From Helicobacter valdiviensis (GTDB lineage: Bacteria > Campylobacterota > Campylobacteria > Campylobacterales > Helicobacteraceae): a stretch of 64,000 nt of DNA. Location: assembly GCF_003245365.1 (NCBI RefSeq), contig NZ_NBIU01000005.1:44918-108917 (forward strand), given 5' to 3'. The notes beneath the pieces are model-generated. The model did no database searches. It worked only from the letters and a program-made list of their open reading frames with translations, and was not told the DNA's origin. Both the position numbers and the translations under genes were made by a program. Shown one piece after another: positions 1 through 9,637 of the stretch. The first letter of the stretch is position 1, and every line of letters starts with the position of its first letter.

Positions 1-1
1 G

Positions 2-1072
2 ATTGAAACTAAGCTTCTAAAGCTTAGAAAAAGAAGAGAAAATAAACAAATAGAGCCAGATATGAGTCTTGGGATTAATAAGCTTAAAAAAGCAATTGCT
101 CTTTTTATATGGGTGGTGCTTTCATTTTTAGCAGCTTCTAATTTTATGTGGTATTTTGTGCCACCAGCAGATTTTTTTGCTTATTTAAAAGAACCGCTAG
201 AGCATGAATATTTATTGATTTTTCTTATTGGAATTGCTATTTTCTTAATAGCTGATATTGTGTGGATTAAAGAAAATTTTTGTATTTATATGTGTCCTTA
301 TAGTCGTGTGCAAAGCGTATTGTATGACAATGATACAATTATGACTGTTTATGATTATAAAAGAGGAGGGGCAGTTTTTGATCCTAAAGGGATTAAAATG
401 TGGAAAAAGCCAGAGATAGCGAATGCAGAATGCACGGGTTGTGAGGCTTGTGTTAAGATATGCCCTACGCATATTGATATTAGAAAGGGAATGCAACTTG
501 AATGTATTAATTGTCTTGAATGTGCAGATGCTTGCACAAAAGTTATGGGGAAACTTGGTAAGGAAACTTTGATTTCTTGGACAAGTCCGCAATCTATTGA
601 TACAAGAGACAAGGTAAAATACTTTAGATTTAAAACAGTAGCATATTTAGTGGTAATGCTAATTGCTTTTGTGGGACTTGTATTTATGGGTTCAGGAAAA
701 GAAAATATGTTGCTCAATATTAATCGCGATCAGGGTTCTCTCTATACTATTAGAGATAATAAAAATGTGGAGAATGCCTATATATTTTTAGTGCAGAATA
801 CAAATCAAGAAGCTTATAAATTTTATTTTGAAATTGAGAATGAGAATATTAAAATTAAGCGTCCATTAAAGCCTTTTAAAGTAGAGCCTGGAGAAAAATC
901 AAAACAAGTTGTTGTTTTATATACAGATACTAATTTAAGTCAAGAGGACAAAAAAGATACTGCAATTCCGATTAAAATTAGGGCTTACGCACTTGATTCT
1001 AAAGAAAAGATTGAAGTAGAAAGAACTAGCGTATTTATTTATCCACCAAAAGAAGTTATGGATAAAAAATGA
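2..1072 (+). CDS. ccoG: Cytochrome c oxidase accessory protein CcoG (5' end missing)
   Basis: The frame is open from the first bases of the window, so the gene starts upstream; the ATG at 62 is internal. CcoG is a membrane ferredoxin-like protein needed for assembly of the cbb3 oxidase, where it acts in copper handling. Visible are two hydrophobic segments near the start, the motif CIYMCPYSRVQSVLYD, and a double 4Fe-4S site (CTGCEACVKICP, then CINCLECADACTKVMG). Another membrane helix and a periplasmic immunoglobulin-like C-terminal domain follow. About the first 100-120 residues of the family are missing because of the window edge. The stop overlaps the next ATG by four bases, which implies translational coupling. 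Confidence 0.93.
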   Translation: METKLLKLRKRRENKQIEPDMSLGINKLKKAIALFIWVVLSFLAASNFMWYFVPPADFFAYLKEPLEHEYLLIFLIGIAIFLIADIVWIKENFCIYMCPYSRVQSVLYDNDTIMTVYDYKRGGAVFDPKGIKMWKKPEIANAECTGCEACVKICPTHIDIRKGMQLECINCLECADACTKVMGKLGKETLISWTSPQSIDTRDKVKYFRFKTVAYLVVMLIAFVGLVFMGSGKENMLLNINRDQGSLYTIRDNKNVENAYIFLVQNTNQEAYKFYFEIENENIKIKRPLKPFKVEPGEKSKQVVVLYTDTNLSQEDKKDTAIPIKIRAYALDSKEKIEVERTSVFIYPPKEVMDKK

Positions 1073-2130
1073 GTATAGCTAGAAGAAATTATTTTTTTCT
1101 TATCGCTTTTCTTCTAACAATTCTTGCACTTTTTAAACTTTATTTGCCATTTTTGGCAAATATGCTAGTAGCATTTTTACTTTTTATTGCCACACATGTT
1201 TTATACCGCTTTTTATTGCAGAAAATTAAAAATAATTTTTTAACCTCATTTTTGCTAACTACATTACTTGTTCTTTTATGCTTTGTGCCTTTGGTGTATA
1301 TGGGGATAAATTTTGCAAATTTGGCAAAAAATTTTGATTTTGGTAATTTTCAAAATTTTATTATGGATAGTCATTTAAAAATTATTACTTTTTTTAATTC
1401 AAGTTTGGAGTATTTGCCAGATGAGATTAGCTTGCAAGCTAGGGAGTGGATTGCAGCATTTGACAAGTTAGATTATGCAGAAATTTTTAAGCAAATTTTG
1501 AACTTTTTTGCAGGATTAGGAAAAAATGGCATTTCTTTTTTAAGCGATGCGGTGATTGTGGTGATATTTTTGTTTTTCTTTTATTTTTATGGCGATAGAG
1601 TGGGGAGATTTTTTTTAAGTCTTGTGCCATTTAGTGCTAATGAAGTGAAGTCTATTTATGAAGAAGTGAGTGCGGTGATTAGCATTGTTTTTTACTCTTC
1701 TATTTTGTCAATGATGTTGCAAGGAATTTTATTTGCAATTTTAATGATGTTTTATGGTTATAATGCGACTCTTTTGGGGATTTTTTATGGGTTTGCTTCT
1801 TTGGTGCCAATTGTGGGAGGAGGATTAGTGTTTATACCTATTGCTTTGTATGAACTGTATTTGGGAAATATTGCAGGGGCAATTATTATTTCTTTGTATT
1901 CTATGATTGTGATTGCAACTCTAGCAGATAATGGCTTAAAGCCTTTGATTATTGCATTTATTAATAGAAAGCTTGTTAAAACCCCTGTTATGATTAATGA
2001 AATGCTTATTTTCTTTGCAATTATTGCAGGGCTTTCTAGTTTTGGTTTTTGGGGAATTATTTTAGGCCCTGCCATTACCGCACTTTTTATAGCACTTTTA
2101 AGGCTTTATCAAAAGTATTCACTAAATTGA
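1069..2130 (+). CDS. AI-2E family transporter (PerM/YdiK-type permease)
   Basis: This is a 353-aa polytopic inner-membrane protein of the AI-2E exporter/PerM family. It has paired hydrophobic helices at the N-terminus, a soluble amphipathic middle (about residues 100-170) and a cluster of C-terminal helices with the family's glycine-rich stretch (VPIVGGGLVFIPIALY) and GFWGIILGPAITALF near the end. The substrate cannot be told from sequence; members have been linked to autoinducer-2 export, sodium/proton exchange or nothing certain. It starts on the ATGA overlap with ccoG and is the last gene of that plus-strand unit. Confidence 0.88.
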   Translation: MSIARRNYFFLIAFLLTILALFKLYLPFLANMLVAFLLFIATHVLYRFLLQKIKNNFLTSFLLTTLLVLLCFVPLVYMGINFANLAKNFDFGNFQNFIMDSHLKIITFFNSSLEYLPDEISLQAREWIAAFDKLDYAEIFKQILNFFAGLGKNGISFLSDAVIVVIFLFFFYFYGDRVGRFFLSLVPFSANEVKSIYEEVSAVISIVFYSSILSMMLQGILFAILMMFYGYNATLLGIFYGFASLVPIVGGGLVFIPIALYELYLGNIAGAIIISLYSMIVIATLADNGLKPLIIAFINRKLVKTPVMINEMLIFFAIIAGLSSFGFWGIILGPAITALFIALLRLYQKYSLN

Positions 2131-2767
2131 GCCAGAAGTGCTTTGTGGGGGAGTTTAGGTTTATGTAGATTATATTTGCTACTGTAAGCAAATATAAAAC
2201 TTTTAAATGATAATTTAAAATAATTTTTGTAATGCAAAATGTGGTGTATTGCTAGGTTTTTTATCGCCACAAAGCTTTTATAAAAGGCTGAAGTAATCTA
2301 TTGTTATTTTATCTTTATTGCAAGCAAATATGAAATATTTGCGCGAAAATCTCTTTTAATTTTATATAATTTTTCCTCATTGTGAGAGCCTTTAGGATTG
2401 TAGCAATCTAAGATTTATCTTTATTTTTTAGACTGCTATACTTGCTTTGCTTTATTTGTAGTGACAGAGCTATCATATTTATATTCTATTTGGATTGTTT
2501 GGATTGCCTTGTAAGTTTTATTGTTGGGTAGTGAAGTTTAAATCGCTACACTCTTATGCCTTTAAAGCTTATAAAAAGAAAGCATTATATATTTGAAATT
2601 ATAAAATAAGAGAATGTGAAGAAGCAATGTATTTTGTGGGGAGTTTTTGAGCTATTATGGTGGTGCAAAGTTATTTTTAATTTCAATATCAAAGAGATAT
2701 TGTGTAAAATATACAGTTTTGATATTGGATTTAAGTAGAATGCTTTGTGGAATTTGATAATTTTATA
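2131..2767. other. Gene-free stretch between convergent genes
   Basis: About 640 AT-rich bases lie between the 3' ends of the permease gene and pseG. Neither strand has an open frame with coding character. The only clear structure is the AT hairpin at 2170-2197. Decayed genes beyond recognition are possible. Confidence 0.6.
2170..2197 (+). terminator. AT-rich stem-loop after the permease gene
   Basis: An 11-bp perfect stem (TTATATTTGCT paired with AGCAAATATAA) with a 6-nt loop lies about 40 nt past the stop at 2130. It has little GC and no U-run, so as an intrinsic terminator it would be weak. Confidence 0.3.
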
Positions 2768-3670
2768 TTAGCTAAGTATTTTTTGAATACATTTTTTCCA
2801 AGCACCATTTGTTTTTAAGAGTTTTTGAGAGTTATTACGCAAATTTTGACGCATTTGTAAGTGTAAAATTGTAAGAAATTTCTCTTCTAATTGTGTTTGG
2901 AGTTGTATGTGGTTTAGTTTCCACACTTCTTGAATGCTTAAAATGCAATCTTTAAAGCCTTGAATATTACAAGCTTGATTTTGTGTGATTTCTAAAGCAA
3001 TTGTTGGCACTCCACAGGCTAAAAGCTCTCCTAAAGTTTGCCCCCCAGCACTTATGCAAATATCCATTTCTTGCATAAGAAGTCGCATTTGTTTTGGAGT
3101 TAGATTATAATATGTTTTGATATTTGGAGATAATGGGGTTTTGCTAATGCAGTGGAGCTCTAAATTTGCCAAAAAGCTAAATGTGCTAATTTTGGGCAAA
3201 AGTCCTAAAATATCTTCCCCACCAAGACTTAAAAGAACTTTTTTTGGATTTTTAGAAAGTGGAGGAGGCATAGAATGGAGTGCTTTTAAAAATTCTTCTT
3301 GCAAAAGCATAAAGTCTTTGCCAATCCATAATCTACAATTTGGATAAACTTTTTGGTAAATTTTCAAATCTGCCCCAAAGGAACTATTTAAAATGATACT
3401 ATTTTTGGGGTAGTTTAAGCGTAAAGTATCGTCAAAAAAAATGCAATTTTTGGAATAATTTTGTGCTTTTTGGTAAGCAGTTTGTAGTAATACATATGAA
3501 TCAAGCACAAGAATATCACAAGGTGTTAAATTTTTCTCTAAAGTATCGCTTTGGAAAAAGGAGGTTTTTACTCCAAAGTGTTCTAGGAGCGATTGTAGGG
3601 CTTTTGTCCTGCTAATATGCCCAAATCCTACTCCATTACTACCATCAGCAAATAATAAAGCCTTAGCCAT
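2768..3670 (-). CDS. pseG: UDP-2,4-diacetamido-2,4,6-trideoxy-beta-L-altropyranose hydrolase PseG
   Basis: PseG removes UDP from the 2,4-diacetamido sugar in pseudaminic acid biosynthesis, the nonulosonate used to glycosylate flagellin in Helicobacter and Campylobacter. The 300-aa protein has the GT-B-like fold signature: an N-terminal [18 protein letters not shown] with the catalytic-site histidine at about residue 18, and a C-terminal UDP-binding part ([33 protein letters not shown]). It overlaps the end of aroC by 8 bases and is the last gene of the minus-strand operon. No other pse gene lies next to it. It implies that the organism makes pseudaminic acid from genes elsewhere. Confidence 0.88.
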   Translation of the reverse strand: MAKALLFADGSNGVGFGHISRTKALQSLLEHFGVKTSFFQSDTLEKNLTPCDILVLDSYVLLQTAYQKAQNYSKNCIFFDDTLRLNYPKNSIILNSSFGADLKIYQKVYPNCRLWIGKDFMLLQEEFLKALHSMPPPLSKNPKKVLLSLGGEDILGLLPKISTFSFLANLELHCISKTPLSPNIKTYYNLTPKQMRLLMQEMDICISAGGQTLGELLACGVPTIALEITQNQACNIQGFKDCILSIQEVWKLNHIQLQTQLEEKFLTILHLQMRQNLRNNSQKLLKTNGAWKKCIQKILS

Positions 3671-4736
3671 AGATTTTTTTAAGATTGTTTAGATTGCTAG
3701 AAGCATTTAATAAAAGCATATCTGCTAAAATTAAAGCTAACATAGATTGGCATACAATGCTACCTCTAATGGCAATGCAAGGATCATGTCTTCCTTTGAT
3801 ATTGCAAATACAAGCTTCGCCTTTGGTATTTTGCGTGTTCTGTGGTAAGAAAATACTAGGTGTTGGTTTAAAATGCACTTTGATAAGTATTTCTTCCCCA
3901 TTGCTAATACCTCCTAAAATTCCACCGCTATTGTTACTAATAAAGCCTTTGCTATCCATAGTGTCATTATAGGATTTGCCATCATATTGACTACTTTTAG
4001 CACCTAGCCCAATTTCTACAGCCTTTACGCCATTTAGTCCCATAAATGCTTCACCTATCGCAGAATCTAATTTATGATAAAGAGGTTCTCCAAGTCCTGT
4101 GGGTAGATTGCTAGCACTAATTAGCACACTCCCACCTATACTATTGTGGGATTTTCTAATTTCTTCTAATAAGTCTTTTTGCAAAGGTTCTTTTTCTTTG
4201 TCTAAAGAAAAAATCTCGCTTTGCATAGCATAGGAATAATCAATATTTTTAGCTTCAATATTTCCTATACTATAAATACCGCCTTGGATTTTAATATCAA
4301 ACTCTTTTAAAAGCATACTAGCAAAAGCACCTGCAGCTACTCTAGCAGCACTCTCTCTAGCACTTGCTCTCCCGCCTCCTCTATAATCTCTAATACCATA
4401 TTTATGAAAATAAGTAAAATCTGCATGAGAAGGGCGAAAAATATCTTTAATATTGTCATAATCACTGCTTTTATTTTGGGAATTTTTAATAAAAAAGCCT
4501 ATAGGAGTTCCAGTGCTAAAGCCTTCAAAAACGCCACTTAAAATTTGCACCTCATCTTCTTCTTTGCGTTGTGTGGAATAACGATTTAAGCCACCTTTGC
4601 GTCTTTGCATATGTTCTTTTAAGAGTTCTAAATCAATTTTAACATAAGAAGGCATTCCATCAATCACACCTCCTATTCCTTCCCCATGGCTTTCACCAAA
4701 TGTGGTTAGTCTAAATCTTTCTCCAAATGTATTCAA
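3663..4736 (-). CDS. aroC: Chorismate synthase AroC
   Basis: AroC converts 5-enolpyruvylshikimate-3-phosphate to chorismate, using reduced FMN, at the end of the shikimate pathway. Signatures present are [10 protein letters not shown] at the N-terminus, [20 protein letters not shown] in the middle and [11 protein letters not shown] near the C-terminus. I place the start at the TTG at 4736-4734, not at the upstream ATG at 4775: the family begins MNTxG, an AAAGGA ribosome site sits 7 nt before the TTG, and the TTG overlaps the rnc stop as TTGA. That gives 357 aa, the normal family length. Confidence 0.93.
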   Translation of the reverse strand: MNTFGERFRLTTFGESHGEGIGGVIDGMPSYVKIDLELLKEHMQRRKGGLNRYSTQRKEEDEVQILSGVFEGFSTGTPIGFFIKNSQNKSSDYDNIKDIFRPSHADFTYFHKYGIRDYRGGGRASARESAARVAAGAFASMLLKEFDIKIQGGIYSIGNIEAKNIDYSYAMQSEIFSLDKEKEPLQKDLLEEIRKSHNSIGGSVLISASNLPTGLGEPLYHKLDSAIGEAFMGLNGVKAVEIGLGAKSSQYDGKSYNDTMDSKGFISNNSGGILGGISNGEEILIKVHFKPTPSIFLPQNTQNTKGEACICNIKGRHDPCIAIRGSIVCQSMLALILADMLLLNASSNLNNLKKIYG

Positions 4737-5410
4737 TGTTTTTCCTTTAAAGCTTCTAATGCAATTTTGGCACAATTTTGTTGGGCTTCTTTTTTGCTTT
4801 TGCCTTTAGAAGTTGCATATTCTTTACCATTTATCCAAACGCTCATTACAAACTCTTTATTGTGATCAGGACCTTTAGAATCTAGCATAATGTATTCAGG
4901 GGTGTTGCCAAAAATTGCTTGTGTGAGTTCTTGCAAAGCAGTTTTGTGATCATAAAAGAGTGCTTTTAAATCTATGGTAGGATAGACTTCTTTTAAGAGC
5001 CTATGAGTGATTTCTTGTGCAACTTTTAAGCCACTTTCTAAATAAATTGCACCAATGGTAGCTTCAAATGCGTTGGATAAGATTGAAGCTTTTTTGCGTC
5101 CCTCATTAGATTCTTCAGAATGGGATATGAAGAGGTATTTTCCAATTTGTAAATAATTAGCAAGTTTTGCAAAGGCTTTTTCATTAACCATAGAAGCACG
5201 CATTTTAGACAGCTCACCTTCTTTTGCATTGGGAAATTTTTTATATAAAAACTCTCCTATAATTAAATCTAATACCGCATCTCCTAAAAATTCCAATCTT
5301 TCATTATTGTGAGATTTTTTAGTGCTTTTATGTGTGAGAGCTTCTTTTAAAAGCTCTTGATTTTTAAATTGGTAATGTAAAATTTGTTCAAATTTCTTTA
5401 GTTGTTCCAT
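4733..5410 (-). CDS. rnc: Ribonuclease III
   Basis: This double-strand-specific endoribonuclease processes rRNA precursors and structured mRNAs. The signature [12 protein letters not shown] is present, followed by a second acidic cluster, and a C-terminal dsRNA-binding domain occupies roughly the last 70 residues (KTALQELTQ ... [16 protein letters not shown]). A start at 5410 (MEQLKKFEQ) is preferred over the ATG at 5425 because AAGGAT sits 5 nt before it; length is then 225 aa. It overlaps rnhA by 23 bases and aroC by 4, so translation of the operon is probably coupled. Confidence 0.93.
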   Translation of the reverse strand: MEQLKKFEQILHYQFKNQELLKEALTHKSTKKSHNNERLEFLGDAVLDLIIGEFLYKKFPNAKEGELSKMRASMVNEKAFAKLANYLQIGKYLFISHSEESNEGRKKASILSNAFEATIGAIYLESGLKVAQEITHRLLKEVYPTIDLKALFYDHKTALQELTQAIFGNTPEYIMLDSKGPDHNKEFVMSVWINGKEYATSKGKSKKEAQQNCAKIALEALKEKH

Positions 5411-5843
5411 AACCCATCCTTGCATTTTTGATTTTAAGTGCCTCTTGTTTTGCTATTTTATCACACTTTTCATTTTCTATATGTCCGCTATGGCCTTTTA
5501 CCCACATAATTTCAATTTTGTGAGGTTTTGAAACTTCAATAAATTCACGCCAAAGATCAGGATTTTTAACATTTTTAAAATCTTTTTTAATCCAGTTTGG
5601 AAGCCATTTTGAAAGTCCATCTAAAACATAAGTAGAATCGCTTACTACTTTAACATAACAAGGCTCTTTTAAAGCTTTAAGAGAATTAATAAGGGCTTTT
5701 AATTCCATTTGATTATTGGTTGCATTACTTTCTCCACCGCTTATGATTTTTTCTTTGTCTTTGTAGCGTAAGATTCCACACCATCCACCATCTCCAGGAT
5801 TTCCCAAAGAGGATCCATCACAAAAAAGAGTAACCCATTTCAT
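5388..5843 (-). CDS. rnhA: Ribonuclease HI
   Basis: RNase HI cuts the RNA strand of RNA-DNA hybrids. The 151-aa protein shows the catalytic carboxylates in order: [11 protein letters not shown] (Asp 9), NQMELKAL (Glu 47), [12 protein letters not shown] (Asp 69), and the C-terminal [19 protein letters not shown] with the fourth acidic residue and the loop histidine. The start overlaps the end of the upstream TPR gene by 26 bases, and the end overlaps rnc. The same neighbours occur in H. pylori (from memory). Confidence 0.95.
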   Translation of the reverse strand: MKWVTLFCDGSSLGNPGDGGWCGILRYKDKEKIISGGESNATNNQMELKALINSLKALKEPCYVKVVSDSTYVLDGLSKWLPNWIKKDFKNVKNPDLWREFIEVSKPHKIEIMWVKGHSGHIENEKCDKIAKQEALKIKNARMGYGTTKEI

Positions 5844-6864
5844 GCTTTTTCTCTTTTAGAAAATTACGCACATGCATACTAAGGAGTTTTCCACAATGCG
5901 GACAGCGTTCAAAAAACAAAGGGCTAGAACCCTTACACTCTTGACAAAAATAATGGAATGCTAAATCTCCTTGAAAATTTTGTTTTTCTTTTAAAAGGCA
6001 AAGGACTTCTAGCTCAAAAGTTGCTTTTTTATTGGGTGTTAGAGCAAAATATCCTTTTGCTTCGTAAATGGAATTTAAAAGATTATGGGTTTGTGGAATT
6101 TTGGGTAAATCTTGTAAAGGTATATTCCATAAAATATCCAAAATATCCAAAATATCTTCCTCTTTTAAGTTAAAAACAATTTCCCAAAATTCTCGCGGAT
6201 AGAAATCTTTTAAAAAGCTTAAGATTAATCTTAAAAGTTGTGGTTCTTGCTTTAGGAGCATAAGAAGTTTTTTAAGTGGAGAGTTTAGATTTTTGGCTTG
6301 TAAAATAAGGATTTTGCTTTTTAAATATGCACTTTGAAGCTTTGTGTCTCCTTTAAGTTCTTCAAGACAATCTGTGCTATTTAAGGCTTCTTGGTATTCT
6401 CCTAGTTCCTCTTGGATTTTAATAAGTTTTTCTAAAATATTTCCCATACGCGGATAATAGCGTAAGATTTCTAGGAAAATTTCCTTAGATCTTTTTAGGA
6501 AGCCTGCCTTATAGTAAGCTTCTCCTAAATACTCTAAAATAGGCACTTTGTCTAAGGGGTTTTTGGTGTATTCTAAAAGAGTGGTATAAAGGCGTATGGC
6601 TTTTTCATAATTGCCACTTTTTTGATACATATTTGCCATAAAGAGGATAGAAGAAGTAGGATTAGAACTTAAGGCTAAAAATTCCTTAGCCTCTTCATCA
6701 AAACCTACATAATCGTAATTTTGCATAAATTTAATAAGGGCACTTTTGCGTTTTTTGCTTGCAAAGTAGTTCCAATAATAACCAATTAAACTAGCAATAC
6801 CTACTAAGAAAATAAAAACAATAATGCCAAACAAAGGATCTCTATAATCAATTTCCCAAAACAA
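5818..6864 (-). CDS. Membrane-anchored TPR protein with C-terminal zinc ribbon (LapB-like)
   Basis: This 348-aa protein has one N-terminal membrane helix (about residues 12-30), a helical repeat region (YQKSGNYEKAIRLYTTLLEY, LGEAYYKAGFLKRSKEIFLEIL) and a C-terminal rubredoxin-like metal site (CQEC ... CPHC). That order matches LapB/YciM, which controls lipopolysaccharide synthesis by directing LpxC turnover in enterobacteria. The function in Campylobacterota is not established, so the name is by architecture only. It is the first gene of the minus-strand operon leading into rnhA, rnc, aroC and pseG, with an extended -10 at 6897-6902 upstream. Confidence 0.75.
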   Translation of the reverse strand: MFWEIDYRDPLFGIIVFIFLVGIASLIGYYWNYFASKKRKSALIKFMQNYDYVGFDEEAKEFLALSSNPTSSILFMANMYQKSGNYEKAIRLYTTLLEYTKNPLDKVPILEYLGEAYYKAGFLKRSKEIFLEILRYYPRMGNILEKLIKIQEELGEYQEALNSTDCLEELKGDTKLQSAYLKSKILILQAKNLNSPLKKLLMLLKQEPQLLRLILSFLKDFYPREFWEIVFNLKEEDILDILDILWNIPLQDLPKIPQTHNLLNSIYEAKGYFALTPNKKATFELEVLCLLKEKQNFQGDLAFHYFCQECKGSSPLFFERCPHCGKLLSMHVRNFLKEKKHEMGYSFL

Positions 6865-6896
6865 ATGCTTACCTATAAAACCAAAATTTTGTCTAT

Positions 6897-6902
6897 ATTA
6901 TA
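6897..6902 (-). promoter_or_regulatory. Extended -10 for the TPR-rnhA-rnc-aroC-pseG operon
   Basis: On the minus strand the sequence reads TGCTATAAT, an extended -10 of the Campylobacterota sigma-70 type, 32 nt before the ATG at 6864. No -35 is visible, as is usual in this group. Confidence 0.6.
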
Positions 6903-6957
6903 GCAAAGAAATTCCATAACAGTAATGGTATAAATTAGCAATTTAGCAATATTTATG

Positions 6958-6963
6958 TAAAAT
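6958..6963 (+). promoter_or_regulatory. Candidate -10 for dnaG
   Basis: TATGTAAAAT lies about 40 nt before the dnaG GTG. A second AT-rich candidate (GGTATAAAT) lies about 30 nt further upstream. Confidence 0.45.
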
Positions 6964-7002
6964 GCTTTTAATTTTAAGGTATAGAGTTTTTAAGGAAAAG
7001 GC

Positions 7003-8679
7003 GTGATTACACAAGCAAGTATTGAAGAAGTAAAGAATCAAATTGATATAATAGATATTGTTTCGCATTATATTGAAATTAAAAAGATGGGTGCTACTTA
7101 TAAGGCTTGTTGCCCTTTTCATGATGAGAAAACTCCAAGTTTTGTGATTAATCAAAATAAGGGTTATTATCATTGTTTTGGCTGCGGTGCTAGTGGAGAT
7201 GGTATTACTTTTGTTATGGAATATGAGAAGCTAAGCTATCCAGAAGCAATTGAAAAATTAGCACAGATGTATAATATTTCTTTAAGCTATACGCAAAGCA
7301 CGCAAAAACAGAGCGATACGAGAATTTTTGAAATTATGCAAAGATTTTATCGGCAATCTTTAAAAAATGATGTGATAGATTATCTTCTAAATAGAGGACT
7401 TAGTAGGGAGATTATAGAAAGTTTTGAGTTAGGCTATGCACCTAGCAATTTTGAAATTATGTCTTTTATGAATGCGAATGCGCTTAATTTGCAAGAAGCC
7501 TGTGATTATGGGATTTTAGGGGTGGATAGCGAGAATAATCTTAAAAGATATTATGCAAGATTAACCCAAAGGGTAATTTTTCCTATCCGTTCTGCACAAA
7601 ATAAAATCATAGGTTTTGGAGGAAGAACACTAGGTGATCATCAAGCAAAATATATTAATTCCCCCCAAACAAAAGTTTTTAATAAATCTAAAGTTCTTTA
7701 TGGATATGAAAAGGCAAAGGACAGCATTTTCAAACAAGAAGAAATTATCATTAGCGAGGGTTATTTGGATGTGATTATGTTGCACCAAGCAGGTTTTACA
7801 AACGCAGTAGCAACACTGGGAACTTCACTGACAAAAGAACATCTTCCACTTTTAAGCAAAGGAAATCCAAGAGTTATTGTAGCTTATGATGGGGATAAAG
7901 CAGGATATAATGCGGCCTTTAGGGCGGCTACTTTATTATCTTTGGCTAATAAAGAAGGGGGGGTAGTGTTTTTTGAAGGGGGGCTTGATCCAGCCGATAT
8001 GGTAAAGGAGGGTAAAATTGCAGAGCTAAAAAATATCTTTTCTAGCCCCTTGCCTTTTATTCCTTTTGTTTTAAATGAGATTGCTTCTAAATATGATTTA
8101 CACAATCCTCTTAAAAAAGATCAATGCTTAAAAGAAGAGTTGGAATATTTAAAACAGCTTCCTATTGTGGTTCAAGAAGAATATAGAGATTTTTTAGCCT
8201 CACTTTTAAAATTGCCAAGACAGCTTATAAAGACAAAAGGAAGCTATATAAAAGAAGCTAGACAAGAAGAAAATTTAAGCGGTGCTGGAGGGGATTTTTA
8301 TACTCTAGCAGAAAAAATTATTATTAAAAGTATCTTAGAAGATAGCTCTCTTATGGATTTGGCATTAAATTATTTGCAAGAAGATATGTTTATAAGCCAA
8401 AAAGAAGCATTTGTAGCACTTATGCACAATAACTTATCCCATTCACTTTTGGTAGGGATTTTGCTGGATAATAAAATCTTATCCTTACCCAAAGAGGGTT
8501 TAAAAAAACAGATAATTATGCTATTATATCGCTATTACGAGGGGCAGAAGAATGCCTTAAGTAATCAAACAAAAATGACTTTAAGAGAGAAATCTTATCT
8601 TTTAAGAAAATATCAAAATTATTTAGAAAAATTAAAAAAAGGAGAACTCGTTATATATGAGAGCACTAGCACTTTTTAG
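7003..8679 (+). CDS. dnaG: DNA primase
   Basis: DnaG makes RNA primers at the replication fork and binds the helicase DnaB. The 558-aa protein has the CHC2 zinc finger (CPFHDEKTPSF then YHCFGCGASGD; Cys 37, His 40, Cys 58, Cys 61), the catalytic core with the TOPRIM elements SEGYLDVIML and VAYDGDKAG, and a helical C-terminal helicase-binding part. The start is GTG at 7003 with AAGGA 7 nt before it. A G7 and a G6 run lie near 7957-7982; both are in frame and short. The end overlaps the next gene by 23 bases. Confidence 0.96.
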   Translation: MITQASIEEVKNQIDIIDIVSHYIEIKKMGATYKACCPFHDEKTPSFVINQNKGYYHCFGCGASGDGITFVMEYEKLSYPEAIEKLAQMYNISLSYTQSTQKQSDTRIFEIMQRFYRQSLKNDVIDYLLNRGLSREIIESFELGYAPSNFEIMSFMNANALNLQEACDYGILGVDSENNLKRYYARLTQRVIFPIRSAQNKIIGFGGRTLGDHQAKYINSPQTKVFNKSKVLYGYEKAKDSIFKQEEIIISEGYLDVIMLHQAGFTNAVATLGTSLTKEHLPLLSKGNPRVIVAYDGDKAGYNAAFRAATLLSLANKEGGVVFFEGGLDPADMVKEGKIAELKNIFSSPLPFIPFVLNEIASKYDLHNPLKKDQCLKEELEYLKQLPIVVQEEYRDFLASLLKLPRQLIKTKGSYIKEARQEENLSGAGGDFYTLAEKIIIKSILEDSSLMDLALNYLQEDMFISQKEAFVALMHNNLSHSLLVGILLDNKILSLPKEGLKKQIIMLLYRYYEGQKNALSNQTKMTLREKSYLLRKYQNYLEKLKKGELVIYESTSTF

Positions 8680-9637
8680 TGGTGGATTAGATAGTTTATT
8701 ATCCATAAAGATTATAAAAGATTTAGGCATTGATGTAAAGGCTATCCATTTTAATATCGGTTTTGGTTCTAGGAAAGATAAAAGTGAGATTTTAAGAAAA
8801 ACTTTAGCGCAAATTGATGTAGAATTAAAAATCGTAGATATTAAAAAACAGTTTTTTGATGAGGTATTATTTACTCCAAAATATGGTTATGGTAAGTATT
8901 TTAATCCTTGTATTGATTGCCATGCTAATATGTTTTCTCATGCTTTAGCTATGTTAGAAGAAGAGGGAGCAAGTTTTGTAATTAGTGGAGAGGTATTAGG
9001 ACAAAGACCCAAAAGTCAAAGGGCGGAAGCTCTAGGGCAAGTAGAGAGATTAAGTGGTGGAAATGGATTGATATTGCGTCCTATGAGTGCTAAGCTATTG
9101 CCTCCAACAATTCCTGAAGAAAAAGGTTGGGTGGATAGAGAAAAGCTTTTAGATATTCATGGAAGAGGGCGTGATAGGCAATTAGCACTTGTAAAATCTT
9201 ATGGCATTGAATATTATGAAAAGCCAGGTGGGGGATGTTTGCTAACAGATACAAGTATTGCAAATAAGATTAAGGATTTAAAAGCACATAGAGAAGTTGT
9301 TTTTGAGGATATGGAAATGGTAAAGTATGGGCGTTATTTTATTTTACCAGAGGGTGCTAGATGTGTAGTTGCAAGAAATCAAGAAGAAAATGAGAAGTTA
9401 AGCAAACCTCACCCAAAAATGAGTATAATAGAACTACTTGACTGCTTAGGACCTGTTGGTTTAGTAGAAAGTAATGCAAGTAAAAATGATAAAGAATTAG
9501 CTATTGCCCTAACTTTAGTCTATGGAAAAACAAATGCTAATGAAAATTATCAAGTAAATTTTGAAAATGAAGTTTTAACAAGAATGCCTTTTTCAAGTAA
9601 GGAGGAGGCTTTAAAGTTTGCGTTAAAGGAGGCATAA
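8657..9637 (+). CDS. PP-loop ATPase of the MnmA/ThiI-like tRNA-thiolation superfamily
   Basis: The N-terminal PP-loop FSGGLDSLLS (about residues 7-16) binds ATP for adenylation chemistry. The motif NPCIDCHANM recalls the catalytic-cysteine motif of MnmA (NPCxxCN), and GGGCLLTD with a C-terminal small domain follows. I infer a sulfur-transfer or tRNA-modifying enzyme, but it differs from true MnmA in length (326 aa) and C-terminal domain. Homologues follow dnaG in related genomes (from memory). The ribosome site GGAGAA is about 11 nt from the ATG, and the start lies inside dnaG. Confidence 0.65.
   Translation: MRALALFSGGLDSLLSIKIIKDLGIDVKAIHFNIGFGSRKDKSEILRKTLAQIDVELKIVDIKKQFFDEVLFTPKYGYGKYFNPCIDCHANMFSHALAMLEEEGASFVISGEVLGQRPKSQRAEALGQVERLSGGNGLILRPMSAKLLPPTIPEEKGWVDREKLLDIHGRGRDRQLALVKSYGIEYYEKPGGGCLLTDTSIANKIKDLKAHREVVFEDMEMVKYGRYFILPEGARCVVARNQEENEKLSKPHPKMSIIELLDCLGPVGLVESNASKNDKELAIALTLVYGKTNANENYQVNFENEVLTRMPFSSKEEALKFALKEA

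Noticed and set aside
7957..7982. G7 and G6 runs in dnaG as possible phase variation
   Set aside because: Short, in frame and in an essential gene; switching is unlikely.
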